DNA of 5,883 nucleotides from an uncultured Lachnospiraceae bacterium (lineage in GTDB: Bacteria > Bacillota_A > Clostridia > Lachnospirales > Lachnospiraceae), in the NCBI GenBank assembly GCA_900556645.1, contig USPJ01000095.1:1-5883 (forward strand), read 5' to 3'. Below are positions 1-5,341 of the stretch, piece by piece (position 1 is the stretch's first letter; each line of letters begins with the position of its first letter). The notes beneath the pieces are model-generated. The model had not been told where the DNA came from. It saw only the letters and a list, made by a program, of their open reading frames with translations, and did no database searches. The translations under genes were made by a program, and so were the position numbers.

Positions 1-1223
1 GGCCGGTTCTGGTGGATATTCCAAAGGATATTACCGCAGGAAAGACGGAGTATCGTCCGGCAGTAATTGAACCGGTGGGAAGAAAGACAGAACAGTTGAC
101 AGAAGAGGATATCGAAAAAGCAGTTACCTACATAAAAAAGGCAAAACGCCCATACATATTTGTGGGAGGCGGTGCAGTTATCTCCGAGGCGAGCGAAGAA
201 CTGAAAAAATTCGTGGAATTGGTGGATGCACCGGTAACCGATACCTTGATGGGGAAAGGTGCCTATGACGGAACCAGTGAGAACTATACCGGAATGTTGG
301 GAATGCACGGAACCAAAACCTCCAATCTGGGAGTCAGCGAATGTGATTTGCTGATTGCCATCGGAGTTCGTTTTTCCGACCGTGTCATTGGAAACGCCAA
401 AAAGTTTGCCCATCATGCCAAAATTATTCAGTTTGATGTGGATCCGGCGGAAATCAATAAAAATATTGTAGTAGATGCCTGTGTCGTGGGGGATATCCGG
501 GAGATTTTAACCAGAATCAATGAACGGTTAACTCCGATGAAACACGAAGATTGGATGAAGCATATTTTGGAATATAAGGAACAGTATCCTTTGACTTATC
601 ACAAAGAGGGATTGAGCGGTCCTTATATGATTGAAAAAATATATGAGCTGACCAAAGGGGATGCCACCATTGTAACAGAGGTGGGACAGCATCAGATGTG
701 GGCAGCCCAGTATTACCGTTATTCCAAGCCGAGGACGTTGATTACTTCCGGTGGTTTGGGAACCATGGGTTATGGATTGGGAGCTGCCATCGGTGCACAG
801 ATTGCAAATCCGGACAGAACGGTTATCAACATTGCGGGAGACGGATGTTTCCGCATGAACATGAATGAAATTGCCACGGCAGTACGGGAACAGCTTCCGC
901 TGATACAGGTGGTGGTCAATAACCATGTACTGGGTATGGTAAGGCAGTGGCAGAACTTGTTTTATGAGCAAAGATATTCCGCCACGGTATTAAATGATAC
1001 CGTTGATTTTGTGAAACTGGCAGAGGCTATGGGAGCCACGGGAATCCGGGCAACGACCCGGAGTGAGTTTGAAGAGGCAATGAAACAGGCGTTGTCCATG
1101 AAGACACCGGTAGTTATTGATGCGGTGATTGATTCCGACGATAAGGTGTGGCCGATGGTGGCACCGGGAGCGGAAATCAGCGAAGTGTTTACTGAGGAAG
1201 ATTTGGAAAAGGATCATAAATAG
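1..1223 (+). CDS. ilvB: Acetolactate synthase large subunit, 5' end outside window
   Basis: Thiamine-diphosphate enzyme that condenses two pyruvates to acetolactate, or pyruvate plus 2-oxobutyrate to acetohydroxybutyrate, the first common step of valine, leucine and isoleucine synthesis (family knowledge). The frame is open from base 3 to a TAG at 1221, giving 406 residues. A full enzyme has about 550, so roughly 150 N-terminal residues (most of the Pyr domain) lie upstream. The GTG at base 12 is internal: it reads as the V of the conserved PVLVDIPKD stretch. Residues about 30-165 match the central FAD-associated domain. The C-terminal thiamine-diphosphate domain follows, with TEVGQHQMWAAQ, SGGLGTMGYGLGAA, a GDG at 279-281 and NN at 306-307 (the cofactor/Mg motif), then GMVRQWQ with the conserved Trp at 316. 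No frameshift or missing key residue is seen. No ilvN follows; serC does, after 26 bases. Catabolic AlsS is less likely, given the biosynthetic-type C-terminal block. Confidence 0.95.
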   Translation, partial: PVLVDIPKDITAGKTEYRPAVIEPVGRKTEQLTEEDIEKAVTYIKKAKRPYIFVGGGAVISEASEELKKFVELVDAPVTDTLMGKGAYDGTSENYTGMLGMHGTKTSNLGVSECDLLIAIGVRFSDRVIGNAKKFAHHAKIIQFDVDPAEINKNIVVDACVVGDIREILTRINERLTPMKHEDWMKHILEYKEQYPLTYHKEGLSGPYMIEKIYELTKGDATIVTEVGQHQMWAAQYYRYSKPRTLITSGGLGTMGYGLGAAIGAQIANPDRTVINIAGDGCFRMNMNEIATAVREQLPLIQVVVNNHVLGMVRQWQNLFYEQRYSATVLNDTVDFVKLAEAMGATGIRATTRSEFEEAMKQALSMKTPVVIDAVIDSDDKVWPMVAPGAEISEVFTEEDLEKDHK

Positions 1224-1233
1224 AGGAAAATAT

Positions 1234-1240
1234 GAGGAGG
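1234..1240 (+). promoter_or_regulatory. Ribosome binding site of serC
   Basis: GAGGAGG lies nine bases before the ATG at 1250. It decides the serC start: an in-frame ATG at 1232 would overlap this site and add six residues (MRRSQK) that SerC proteins lack, whereas 1250 gives the usual N-terminus MSRVYNFSAGP. Confidence 0.8.
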
Positions 1241-1249
1241 AGCCAGAAA

Positions 1250-2392
1250 ATGAGCAGAGTGTATAACTTTTCAGCAGGACCGGCAGTATTGCCGGAGGAG
1301 GTATTAAAAGAAGCAGCAGACGAAATGCTGGATTACAAAGGAACAGGTATGTCTGTTATGGAGATGAGCCATCGTTCCAAAGCCTATGATACCATTATCA
1401 AAGAGGCAGAGGCAGATTTACGGGATTTGATGGACATCCCGGATAATTACAAGGTACTGTTTTTACAGGGCGGAGCATCTCAGCAGTTTGCCATGATACC
1501 GATGAACCTGATGAAAAACAAGGTGGCAGATTATATTGTAACAGGACAGTGGGCAAAGAAGGCATATCAGGAAGCGTCCAAATACGGAAAGGTCAATAAG
1601 ATTGCATCCTCTGAGGATGAGACATTCTCTTATATCCCGGATTGTTCCGATTTACCAATTTCCGAGGATGCGGACTATGTATATATCTGTGAGAACAACA
1701 CCATTTACGGAACTAAGTTTAAAAAATTGCCGAATACCAAAGGAAAAACTCTGGTGGCAGACGTATCCTCCTGTTTCTTATCCGAACCACACGATGTAGA
1801 AAAATATGGTGTAATCTACGGTGGAGTACAAAAGAACGTAGGTCCAGCCGGTGTTGTAATCGTAATTATCCGCGAAGACTTAATCCGCGATGACGTAATG
1901 GAAGGAACACCTACCATGCTCAAATACAAAACACAGGCAGATAAAGATTCTCTTTACAACACACCACCATGCTATGGTATCTATATTTGTGGTAAAGTAT
2001 TCAAATGGCTGAAAAAACAGGGTGGACTTCAGGCAATGAAAGAATACAACGAAAAGAAAGCCAAAATCCTTTATGATTTCTTAGACGAGAGCGAAATGTT
2101 CAAAGGAACTGTAGTAAAAGAAGACCGTTCCCTCATGAATGTACCTTTCGTAACAGGCGATAAAGAATTAGACGCTAAATTTGTAGCAGAAGCGGAAGCA
2201 AACGGTTTTGTAAACCTTAAAGGACACAGAACAGTTGGTGGTATGCGTGCATCTATTTATAATGCAATGCCAATCGAAGGTGTTGAAAAATTAGTAGAAT
2301 TCACATACTTGCTGGTCTCTGAAAACATATTTTTTACACTTACATATGCTCCATCAGCCGAGTTATCCACTTTTCCGGAATATTTTGCATAA
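1250..2392 (+). CDS. serC: Phosphoserine aminotransferase with replaced C-terminus
   Basis: Pyridoxal-phosphate aminotransferase (class V fold) converting 3-phosphohydroxypyruvate and glutamate to phosphoserine and 2-oxoglutarate in serine synthesis; the enzyme can also act in the pyridoxal phosphate pathway in some bacteria (family knowledge). Visible motifs are NFSAGPA at 6-12, MSHRS at 39-43, QGGASQQF at 73-80 (cofactor/phosphate contacts), GGVQKNVGPAG with the Schiff-base lysine at 195, and GHRTVGGMRASIYNAMP near 325-341. Native sequence runs to about E350-F351. The family is about 360 residues long and normally ends soon after a short helix following LVEF. Here 29 unrelated residues follow up to the TAA at 2390; they are the antisense reading of the LiaF-like gene on the other strand. 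The enzyme may still be active, since the catalytic residues are intact, but the last helix is lost. Base and codon use shifts after about 1790. The gene is probably co-transcribed with ilvB; the serA that commonly follows serC is absent. Confidence 0.9.
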   Translation: MSRVYNFSAGPAVLPEEVLKEAADEMLDYKGTGMSVMEMSHRSKAYDTIIKEAEADLRDLMDIPDNYKVLFLQGGASQQFAMIPMNLMKNKVADYIVTGQWAKKAYQEASKYGKVNKIASSEDETFSYIPDCSDLPISEDADYVYICENNTIYGTKFKKLPNTKGKTLVADVSSCFLSEPHDVEKYGVIYGGVQKNVGPAGVVIVIIREDLIRDDVMEGTPTMLKYKTQADKDSLYNTPPCYGIYICGKVFKWLKKQGGLQAMKEYNEKKAKILYDFLDESEMFKGTVVKEDRSLMNVPFVTGDKELDAKFVAEAEANGFVNLKGHRTVGGMRASIYNAMPIEGVEKLVEFTYLLVSENIFFTLTYAPSAELSTFPEYFA

Positions 2393-2754
2393 CTTTGCTG
2401 TGTATATCCCCCATTTACACTGTCATGAAATTTTTTATACTTTCTATTTTTTTTTACATTTTTGAGAACCATGTCAAATCCAATAACAAGAAGGATCATG
2501 GCAAGCCACCAAGGCCATGGTACAAGCGATTCTATTCCCAGCGCTTTCTGATACATGCAGCCTAAAATTCCGATCGGCACGAAAAATTCAAATGATGATA
2601 ATGTACACAATCCTTTTATTGCCCATGCCGCAAATAATATGGTAAACACAATTTTTACAACCGGCAGTTTCGGAAGAAGACCTACGCTGCTTACAACAAT
2701 ATATAATGCTATCAATATAAGGATAAATCCCCAGTATATATCTTTCTTACTCAT
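2257..2754 (-). pseudogene. LiaF-like membrane protein, 3' truncated
   Basis: N-terminal part of a small membrane protein of the LiaI/LiaF-like type, often paired with LytTR regulators or cell-envelope stress systems in Firmicutes (family knowledge). Four predicted membrane helices lie at about residues 8-27, 33-50, 55-72 and 80-97, with the typical VPWPWW before the last, then a basic KNVKKNRKYKK cytoplasmic stretch. From about 136 the sequence AYVSVKNMFSETSKYVNS begins the soluble beta-rich C-terminal domain (DUF2154-like), but only its first strand remains. After residue about 152 the frame enters antisense serC and stops at 2257, adding a few meaningless residues; roughly 80-90 residues are missing. 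The ATG at 2754 overlaps the end of the LytTR gene by 8 bases, which implies translational coupling. A weak AGAGG lies about ten bases upstream. Probably non-functional as a sensor or regulator, though the membrane part could still be made. Confidence 0.75.
2297..2302. other. Breakpoint joining serC and liaF-like gene
   Basis: The GAATTC here is the last point shared by two interrupted genes. To the left, SerC reads LVEF in register with its family. To the right, the - strand LiaF-like gene reads TSKYVNS in register with its family. Beyond the point each frame runs into the antisense of the other gene. The palindrome is also an EcoRI site; two others lie at 4590-4595 and 4701-4706, so its presence alone is not remarkable. 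The join could be an inversion or deletion in the genome or a chimeric clone or assembly. Confidence 0.75.
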
Positions 2755-3214
2755 TTTTCTTTAACCTCTTTTCTTCTAATTTTTCCATTAATGCTTTAAT
2801 GTAATTTCGGGAAACATAAGCCTTTTTTATCGAGCCGGCAAACTCAACAGCACTTGCGCCGGTGATGTTTTTGCTTATGGATCTGATCTTTGCCGTGTTT
2901 ATGATCGTAGATTTTGACACTCTCATAAAACTTCCCGGCAAAAGCTCCTCCAGCTCATACAATTTCTGTTTCGTCTCGAAAATATCCTTTGCGGTGTGCA
3001 CTGCCACAAAGGAATCCGCTGTTTCCAGAAATAATATTTCACCAAGTGTCAGCAGATACTCTGACTTTTGTTTCATCACATGAAGCTGCATTTTTGTATT
3101 CATTGCCTCTATTATCTGCTTTTGCAGTATGATGACGTCGTCACTTAAACTGCCGCACCGTATCACCAGCTCATCTTCAGTTATGTTTTCATCGATTTCC
3201 ATTCGTATTTTCAT
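2747..3214 (-). CDS. LytTR-family DNA-binding regulator
   Basis: A 155-residue stand-alone LytTR transcription factor without a receiver domain, of the type encoded next to small membrane proteins in Clostridia. The N-terminal 45 residues (EIDENITEDELVIRC...) form a short family-typical segment. The LytTR domain spans about residues 50-148: the SEYLLTLGEILFLETADSFVAVHT strands, the YELEELLPGSFMRVSKS block at 86-101, IINTAKIRSI at 104-113, and AYVSRNYIKALMEKL near the end, which corresponds to the DNA-contacting strands and loops. The start at 3214 was chosen because MKIRMEIDENI fits the family N-terminus; the frame stays open to 3277 but the extra residues come from the terminator hairpin. 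No Shine-Dalgarno sequence precedes 3214. The stop overlaps the LiaF-like start. LytTR regulators of this type usually control their own operon (family knowledge); the partner is broken here. Confidence 0.85.
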   Translation of the reverse strand: MKIRMEIDENITEDELVIRCGSLSDDVIILQKQIIEAMNTKMQLHVMKQKSEYLLTLGEILFLETADSFVAVHTAKDIFETKQKLYELEELLPGSFMRVSKSTIINTAKIRSISKNITGASAVEFAGSIKKAYVSRNYIKALMEKLEEKRLKKNE

Positions 3215-3220
3215 GATTAG

Positions 3221-3226
3221 ATTATA
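3221..3226 (-). promoter_or_regulatory. Candidate -10 box for the LytTR gene
   Basis: On the - strand TATAAT lies six bases before the ATG at 3214. If used, transcription would begin at or within a base or two of the start codon, giving a leaderless message, which would agree with the missing Shine-Dalgarno sequence. No good -35 is seen at 16-18 bases; TTGGTG is only 12 bases upstream. AT-rich chance occurrence is quite possible. Confidence 0.25.
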
Positions 3227-3227
3227 T

Positions 3228-3296
3228 AAAAAGAGGTTCACCAAGAGATATAGCTTCTGCCTGTTCAACAGGAGCATATCAAAGGGTGAACCTCTT
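3228..3296 (-). terminator. Long hairpin terminator after the lipoprotein gene
   Basis: A perfect 12-base inverted repeat, AAGAGGTTCACC with GGTGAACCTCTT, occupies 3285-3296 and 3231-3242, separated by 42 bases. On the - strand the stem runs directly into TTTTT (3232-3228), as in a Rho-independent terminator. It starts 30 bases after the lipoprotein stop. The loop holds a second palindrome, CCTGTTgAACAGG on the - strand (3260-3272), so the folded RNA would have an inner hairpin. Terminators usually have a short loop; the long structured loop also allows an attenuator or a small mobile repeat. Confidence 0.6.
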
Positions 3297-3313
3297 GCTT
3301 TTGCAGCAAATCT

Positions 3314-3335
3314 TGCAAAATGAAATTATTTTGCA
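3314..3335. repeat. Short inverted repeat over the lipoprotein stop codon
   Basis: TGCAAAAT at 3314-3321 and ATTTTGCA at 3328-3335 are perfect inverted copies six bases apart, straddling the stop at 3326. No T-run follows on either strand, so it is not a terminator by itself; it may stabilise the 3' end of the message or be chance in AT-rich DNA. Confidence 0.35.
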
Positions 3336-4333
3336 GCTTTTTCGGCATATGTGGTGGTAACCAGTTCTTTATAAGCAGGGCGGTCGGTAATAACGCCTGC
3401 CTCTTCTAAAATATCCAGCAAAAGATTGTAGCTTTCTTCGGAAAATACCAGGTTGTTTTTCCATGTATCCTGAGATTTGTAACGTTCCACAATAGTGGAA
3501 ATGGTATTTTTGTCAGTATCTTTAAATTGTGGAGAAATTACATCTGCAATGTCCTCAGAGGAATGCTGGTTTACATAATCCATACCTTTTTGCAGAGCAT
3601 TGGTAAAACTCTGGATAAGCTCAGGATGTTTTTGGATGTAACTTTCTTTGGCAGAAAAGGCAGTATATGGAACATAACCGGAATCCACCCCAACGGAAGC
3701 TACCACAAATCCGGCACCTTCTTTTTCCAGATTTGTCGCACCCGGTTCAAATTCAACGGAAAAATCACCGGAACCGCCGGAAAAAGCGGCAGCAGTACTG
3801 CCAAAATCAATGCTTTGGTCGATGGTTAAATCCGTAGAAGGGTCAATGCCATTTTCTTTTAGAACATATTCAAAGACCATTTCCGGCATGCCTCCTGCAC
3901 GACCACCCAAAACTGTTTTTTCCTTTAAATCATTCCATGAAAAATCCGGCATATCTTCCCGTGCTACAACAAAGTTACCGGCACGCTGTGTCAACTGTGC
4001 GAAATTAACCACTTTATCATTGGCACCTTCGTTGGCAGTATAGACCGTAGTTTCCGGTCCCATGAATCCGATATCTGCTTCTCCGGAAAGAAGAGCGGTC
4101 ATGGTTTTATCTGCACCAAATCCGGTTACCAGTTCTAAATCAATCCCTTCTTTTTCAAAGTAACCTTCTTCTATTGCCACATACAAGGGAGCATAAAAAA
4201 TGGAGTGGGCAACTTCGTTTAATTTTACCGTAGTCAAATTTTCCTTTGAAGAATCCCCACATCCAATTAAGCCCACTACAATGGTTAGAAGCATACAAAA
4301 CAATAGAAATACATAAGTCAGTTTATGTTTCAT
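3326..4333 (-). CDS. ABC transporter substrate-binding lipoprotein, SsuA/THI5-like
   Basis: Extracellular solute-binding lipoprotein of the NMT1/THI5/SsuA/NrtA fold, which hands a small molecule to an ABC permease. Residues 1-24 form a lipoprotein signal: positive MKHK, a hydrophobic stretch, and the lipobox LIGC with the lipidated Cys at 25. The mature protein starts with family motifs EVAHSIFYAPLYVAIEEGYF, then TGFGADKTMTALLSGEADIG, VLGGRAGGMPEMVFEYVL, and further on GVDSGYVPYTAFSA. At 335 residues the length is normal. The ligand cannot be read from sequence; relatives bind nitrate, alkanesulfonates, taurine, pyrimidine thiamine precursors or riboflavin. No permease or ATPase gene is next to it, and a terminator follows, so it is transcribed alone here. 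The ATG at 4333 has AGGAGG five bases upstream. Confidence 0.88.
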   Translation of the reverse strand: MKHKLTYVFLLFCMLLTIVVGLIGCGDSSKENLTTVKLNEVAHSIFYAPLYVAIEEGYFEKEGIDLELVTGFGADKTMTALLSGEADIGFMGPETTVYTANEGANDKVVNFAQLTQRAGNFVVAREDMPDFSWNDLKEKTVLGGRAGGMPEMVFEYVLKENGIDPSTDLTIDQSIDFGSTAAAFSGGSGDFSVEFEPGATNLEKEGAGFVVASVGVDSGYVPYTAFSAKESYIQKHPELIQSFTNALQKGMDYVNQHSSEDIADVISPQFKDTDKNTISTIVERYKSQDTWKNNLVFSEESYNLLLDILEEAGVITDRPAYKELVTTTYAEKAAK

Positions 4334-4337
4334 AAGG

Positions 4338-4381
4338 ACCTCCTACATTGAATATCTATTCTATGATTCTATGCAGGAGGT
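4338..4381 (-). promoter_or_regulatory. Leader hairpin that can hide the lipoprotein RBS
   Basis: On the - strand ACCTCCTGCAT (4381-4371) can pair with ATGTAGGAGGT (4348-4338): eleven base pairs, one of them G-U, around a 22-base loop. The 3' arm contains the AGGAGG (4344-4339) that serves the ATG at 4333, so the folded leader would block ribosome access. This may give temperature, ligand or translation-dependent control. No known riboswitch core is recognised. Upstream, TTGATG (4434-4429) and CTAAAT (4411-4406), 17 bases apart, are a weak candidate promoter that would place the whole hairpin in the transcript. Confidence 0.5.
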
Positions 4382-4423
4382 TGGGAAAGGTGACAAAACA
4401 GAAGGATTTAGATTTGGTTGAAA

Positions 4424-4489
4424 TTAGTCATCAAAAAAGAATCGTGTTGGGTCAAGATAATTGTACCATTCCTCTTTATAGTTACTCAA
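4424..4489 (-). pseudogene. Relic C-terminus of a further membrane paralogue
   Basis: Just past the stop of the complete membrane protein, in a different frame, the - strand reads SNYKEEWYNYLDPTRFFFDD and then TAA at 4426-4424. This mirrors the complete gene's own end, IWNNYLDPTRNWDD, and the underlying DNA is a direct repeat. There is no start codon or RBS for it. It is best read as the tail of another tandem copy whose body was deleted, or as a partial duplication of the gene end. The rest of the 158-base gap up to the lipoprotein start holds only the leader hairpin. Confidence 0.6.
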
Positions 4490-4576
4490 TATTATGAGAG
4501 ATATTGCATGATGTAAAGGAATGAGTAATCAATGAGGTCATCCCAATTACGTGTCGGGTCAAGATAGTTATTCCAT
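4443..4576. repeat. Imperfect 27-base direct repeat
   Basis: Bases 4443-4469 and 4550-4576 match at 23 of 27 positions (core GGGTCAAGATA). The right copy lies inside the complete membrane gene and encodes its YLDPTR segment; the left copy encodes the same residues in the relic. It marks a duplication of the gene's 3' end. Confidence 0.75.
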
Positions 4577-5151
4577 ATGTAACCATATAGAATTCCTAAA
4601 ACAATACTCAAAATAATACAAATAACACATATAATGTAGTGAGATTTAAAACTAGTATGGTCGATATCCTCTTGATTTTTTTGATAATAACGGTATAAAA
4701 GAATTCCAAAGATAAGGTTTAGAAGGTAACCAAAAGTTTTTACCCATGGAGTACCGCCATACCACCAGTAATAAGAAAACATCAAAGTGTTGCCCCATAA
4801 ATCCACTATCTGAGTAAGAATACCGAGAGTTTGAAGAATGATATTGGCAATCAGAAATCTTCGGTTTTTCTTTTTAAAAACACATAAAATTCCGGTAAGC
4901 AGGAATACAAACCATGAAAAGAAATACATCAAATCGAGAATCAAATTGAGAATCCAATCAAAACTGCAATCTGGACCGAATATTTCCCGAAAAAGATCTC
5001 CATAGCTGCAATACCAGTAATAGGTCATGTTTTCATCTTGGGTATAACTTGTGAAAAAGAATGCTAAAATATTGAAGATTATGAGGTTAATGCAAAATAT
5101 CTGATATTTTTTTATGTTATTTAGATTCTTCAAAGTCTTCAGAATCATCAT
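4492..5151 (-). CDS. Five-helix membrane protein of unknown family (copy 1)
   Basis: Not recognised. About 219 residues, rich in aromatic and Ile/Leu residues, with predicted membrane segments near 17-35, 66-92, 98-119, 136-156 and 172-193. The polar C-terminal tail contains NYLDPTRNWDDLIDY. Blocks shared with the neighbouring copy are FDWILN, RFLIANI, LGIL(T/S)Q, WWYG followed by PWVKTF, LLNLI and YRYY. The start is uncertain: AAAGGAG (5158-5152) abuts ATG 5151 with no spacing, and ATG 5148 is only three bases away; a CTG at 5142 has better spacing but is a rare start. The frame is also open further upstream, because it continues the remnant described at 5117-5331, so a TTG at 5199 is not preferred. 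The neighbourhood (tandem paralogues and a hydrophilic protein tail overlapping the start) suggests an immunity-type protein by inference only; a small multidrug or bacteriocin self-protection role is also possible. Confidence 0.7.
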   Translation of the reverse strand: MMILKTLKNLNNIKKYQIFCINLIIFNILAFFFTSYTQDENMTYYWYCSYGDLFREIFGPDCSFDWILNLILDLMYFFSWFVFLLTGILCVFKKKNRRFLIANIILQTLGILTQIVDLWGNTLMFSYYWWYGGTPWVKTFGYLLNLIFGILLYRYYQKNQEDIDHTSFKSHYIICVICIILSIVLGILYGYIWNNYLDPTRNWDDLIDYSFLYIMQYLS

Positions 5152-5331
5152 CTCCTTTGTTATCAGAATTGTTATCATATTTCCAATCGTTTCTCTCAAA
5201 TCCGTATCATGCTGTTTTGGAGGATCGATATCTAAAAGATTGTGTCCCTCATCCTTACCATCATTGGAAGAAGCATAGTTGAAGGATTCCGTGTCTGCTA
5301 CGTTCCATTGGCTTACAAAATTTCGTCGTGT
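5117..5331 (-). pseudogene. Frameshifted C-terminal fragment of a hydrophilic protein
   Basis: Not recognised. From a stop at 5334-5332 a - strand frame reads a hydrophilic peptide including NFVSQWNVADTESFNYASS, then DEGHNLLDIDPPKQHD, to about 5206. A one-base shift there continues as YGFERNDWKYDNNSDNKGDD and an acidic SEDFEESK ending at TAA 5119-5117. The pieces fit one protein end of about 70 residues, with a highly polar acid tail, broken by a single-base deletion. There is no start codon or RBS, and it begins only ten bases after the stop of the left-hand end of copy 2, as if cut by recombination. Its end overlaps the start of the copy 1 membrane gene by about 35 bases and contains that gene's AAAGGAG, as expected for a translationally coupled pair. 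The composition resembles the C-terminal end of a secreted or effector protein; calling it a toxin tail is an inference from the layout. Confidence 0.5.
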
Positions 5332-5341
5332 TTATTAAGAA

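Noticed and set aside
528..971. Open frame of 147 residues on the - strand inside ilvB
   Set aside because: It is the antisense of well-conserved acetolactate synthase codons, with no RBS and no protein-like domain.
3215..3277. N-terminal extension of the LytTR protein to 3277
   Set aside because: The added residues are translated from the terminator hairpin and do not fit the family N-terminus, which starts at MKIRMEID.
3527..3829. Open frame of 100 residues on the + strand inside the lipoprotein gene
   Set aside because: Shadow of a real gene on the other strand; the lipoprotein frame shows a signal peptide and family motifs, this one shows nothing.
4371..4421. Short + strand frame of 16 codons starting ATGCAGGAGG
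   Set aside because: No ribosome binding site before it and it lies in the hairpin arm of the lipoprotein leader; the AGGAGG there is explained by pairing with the - strand RBS.
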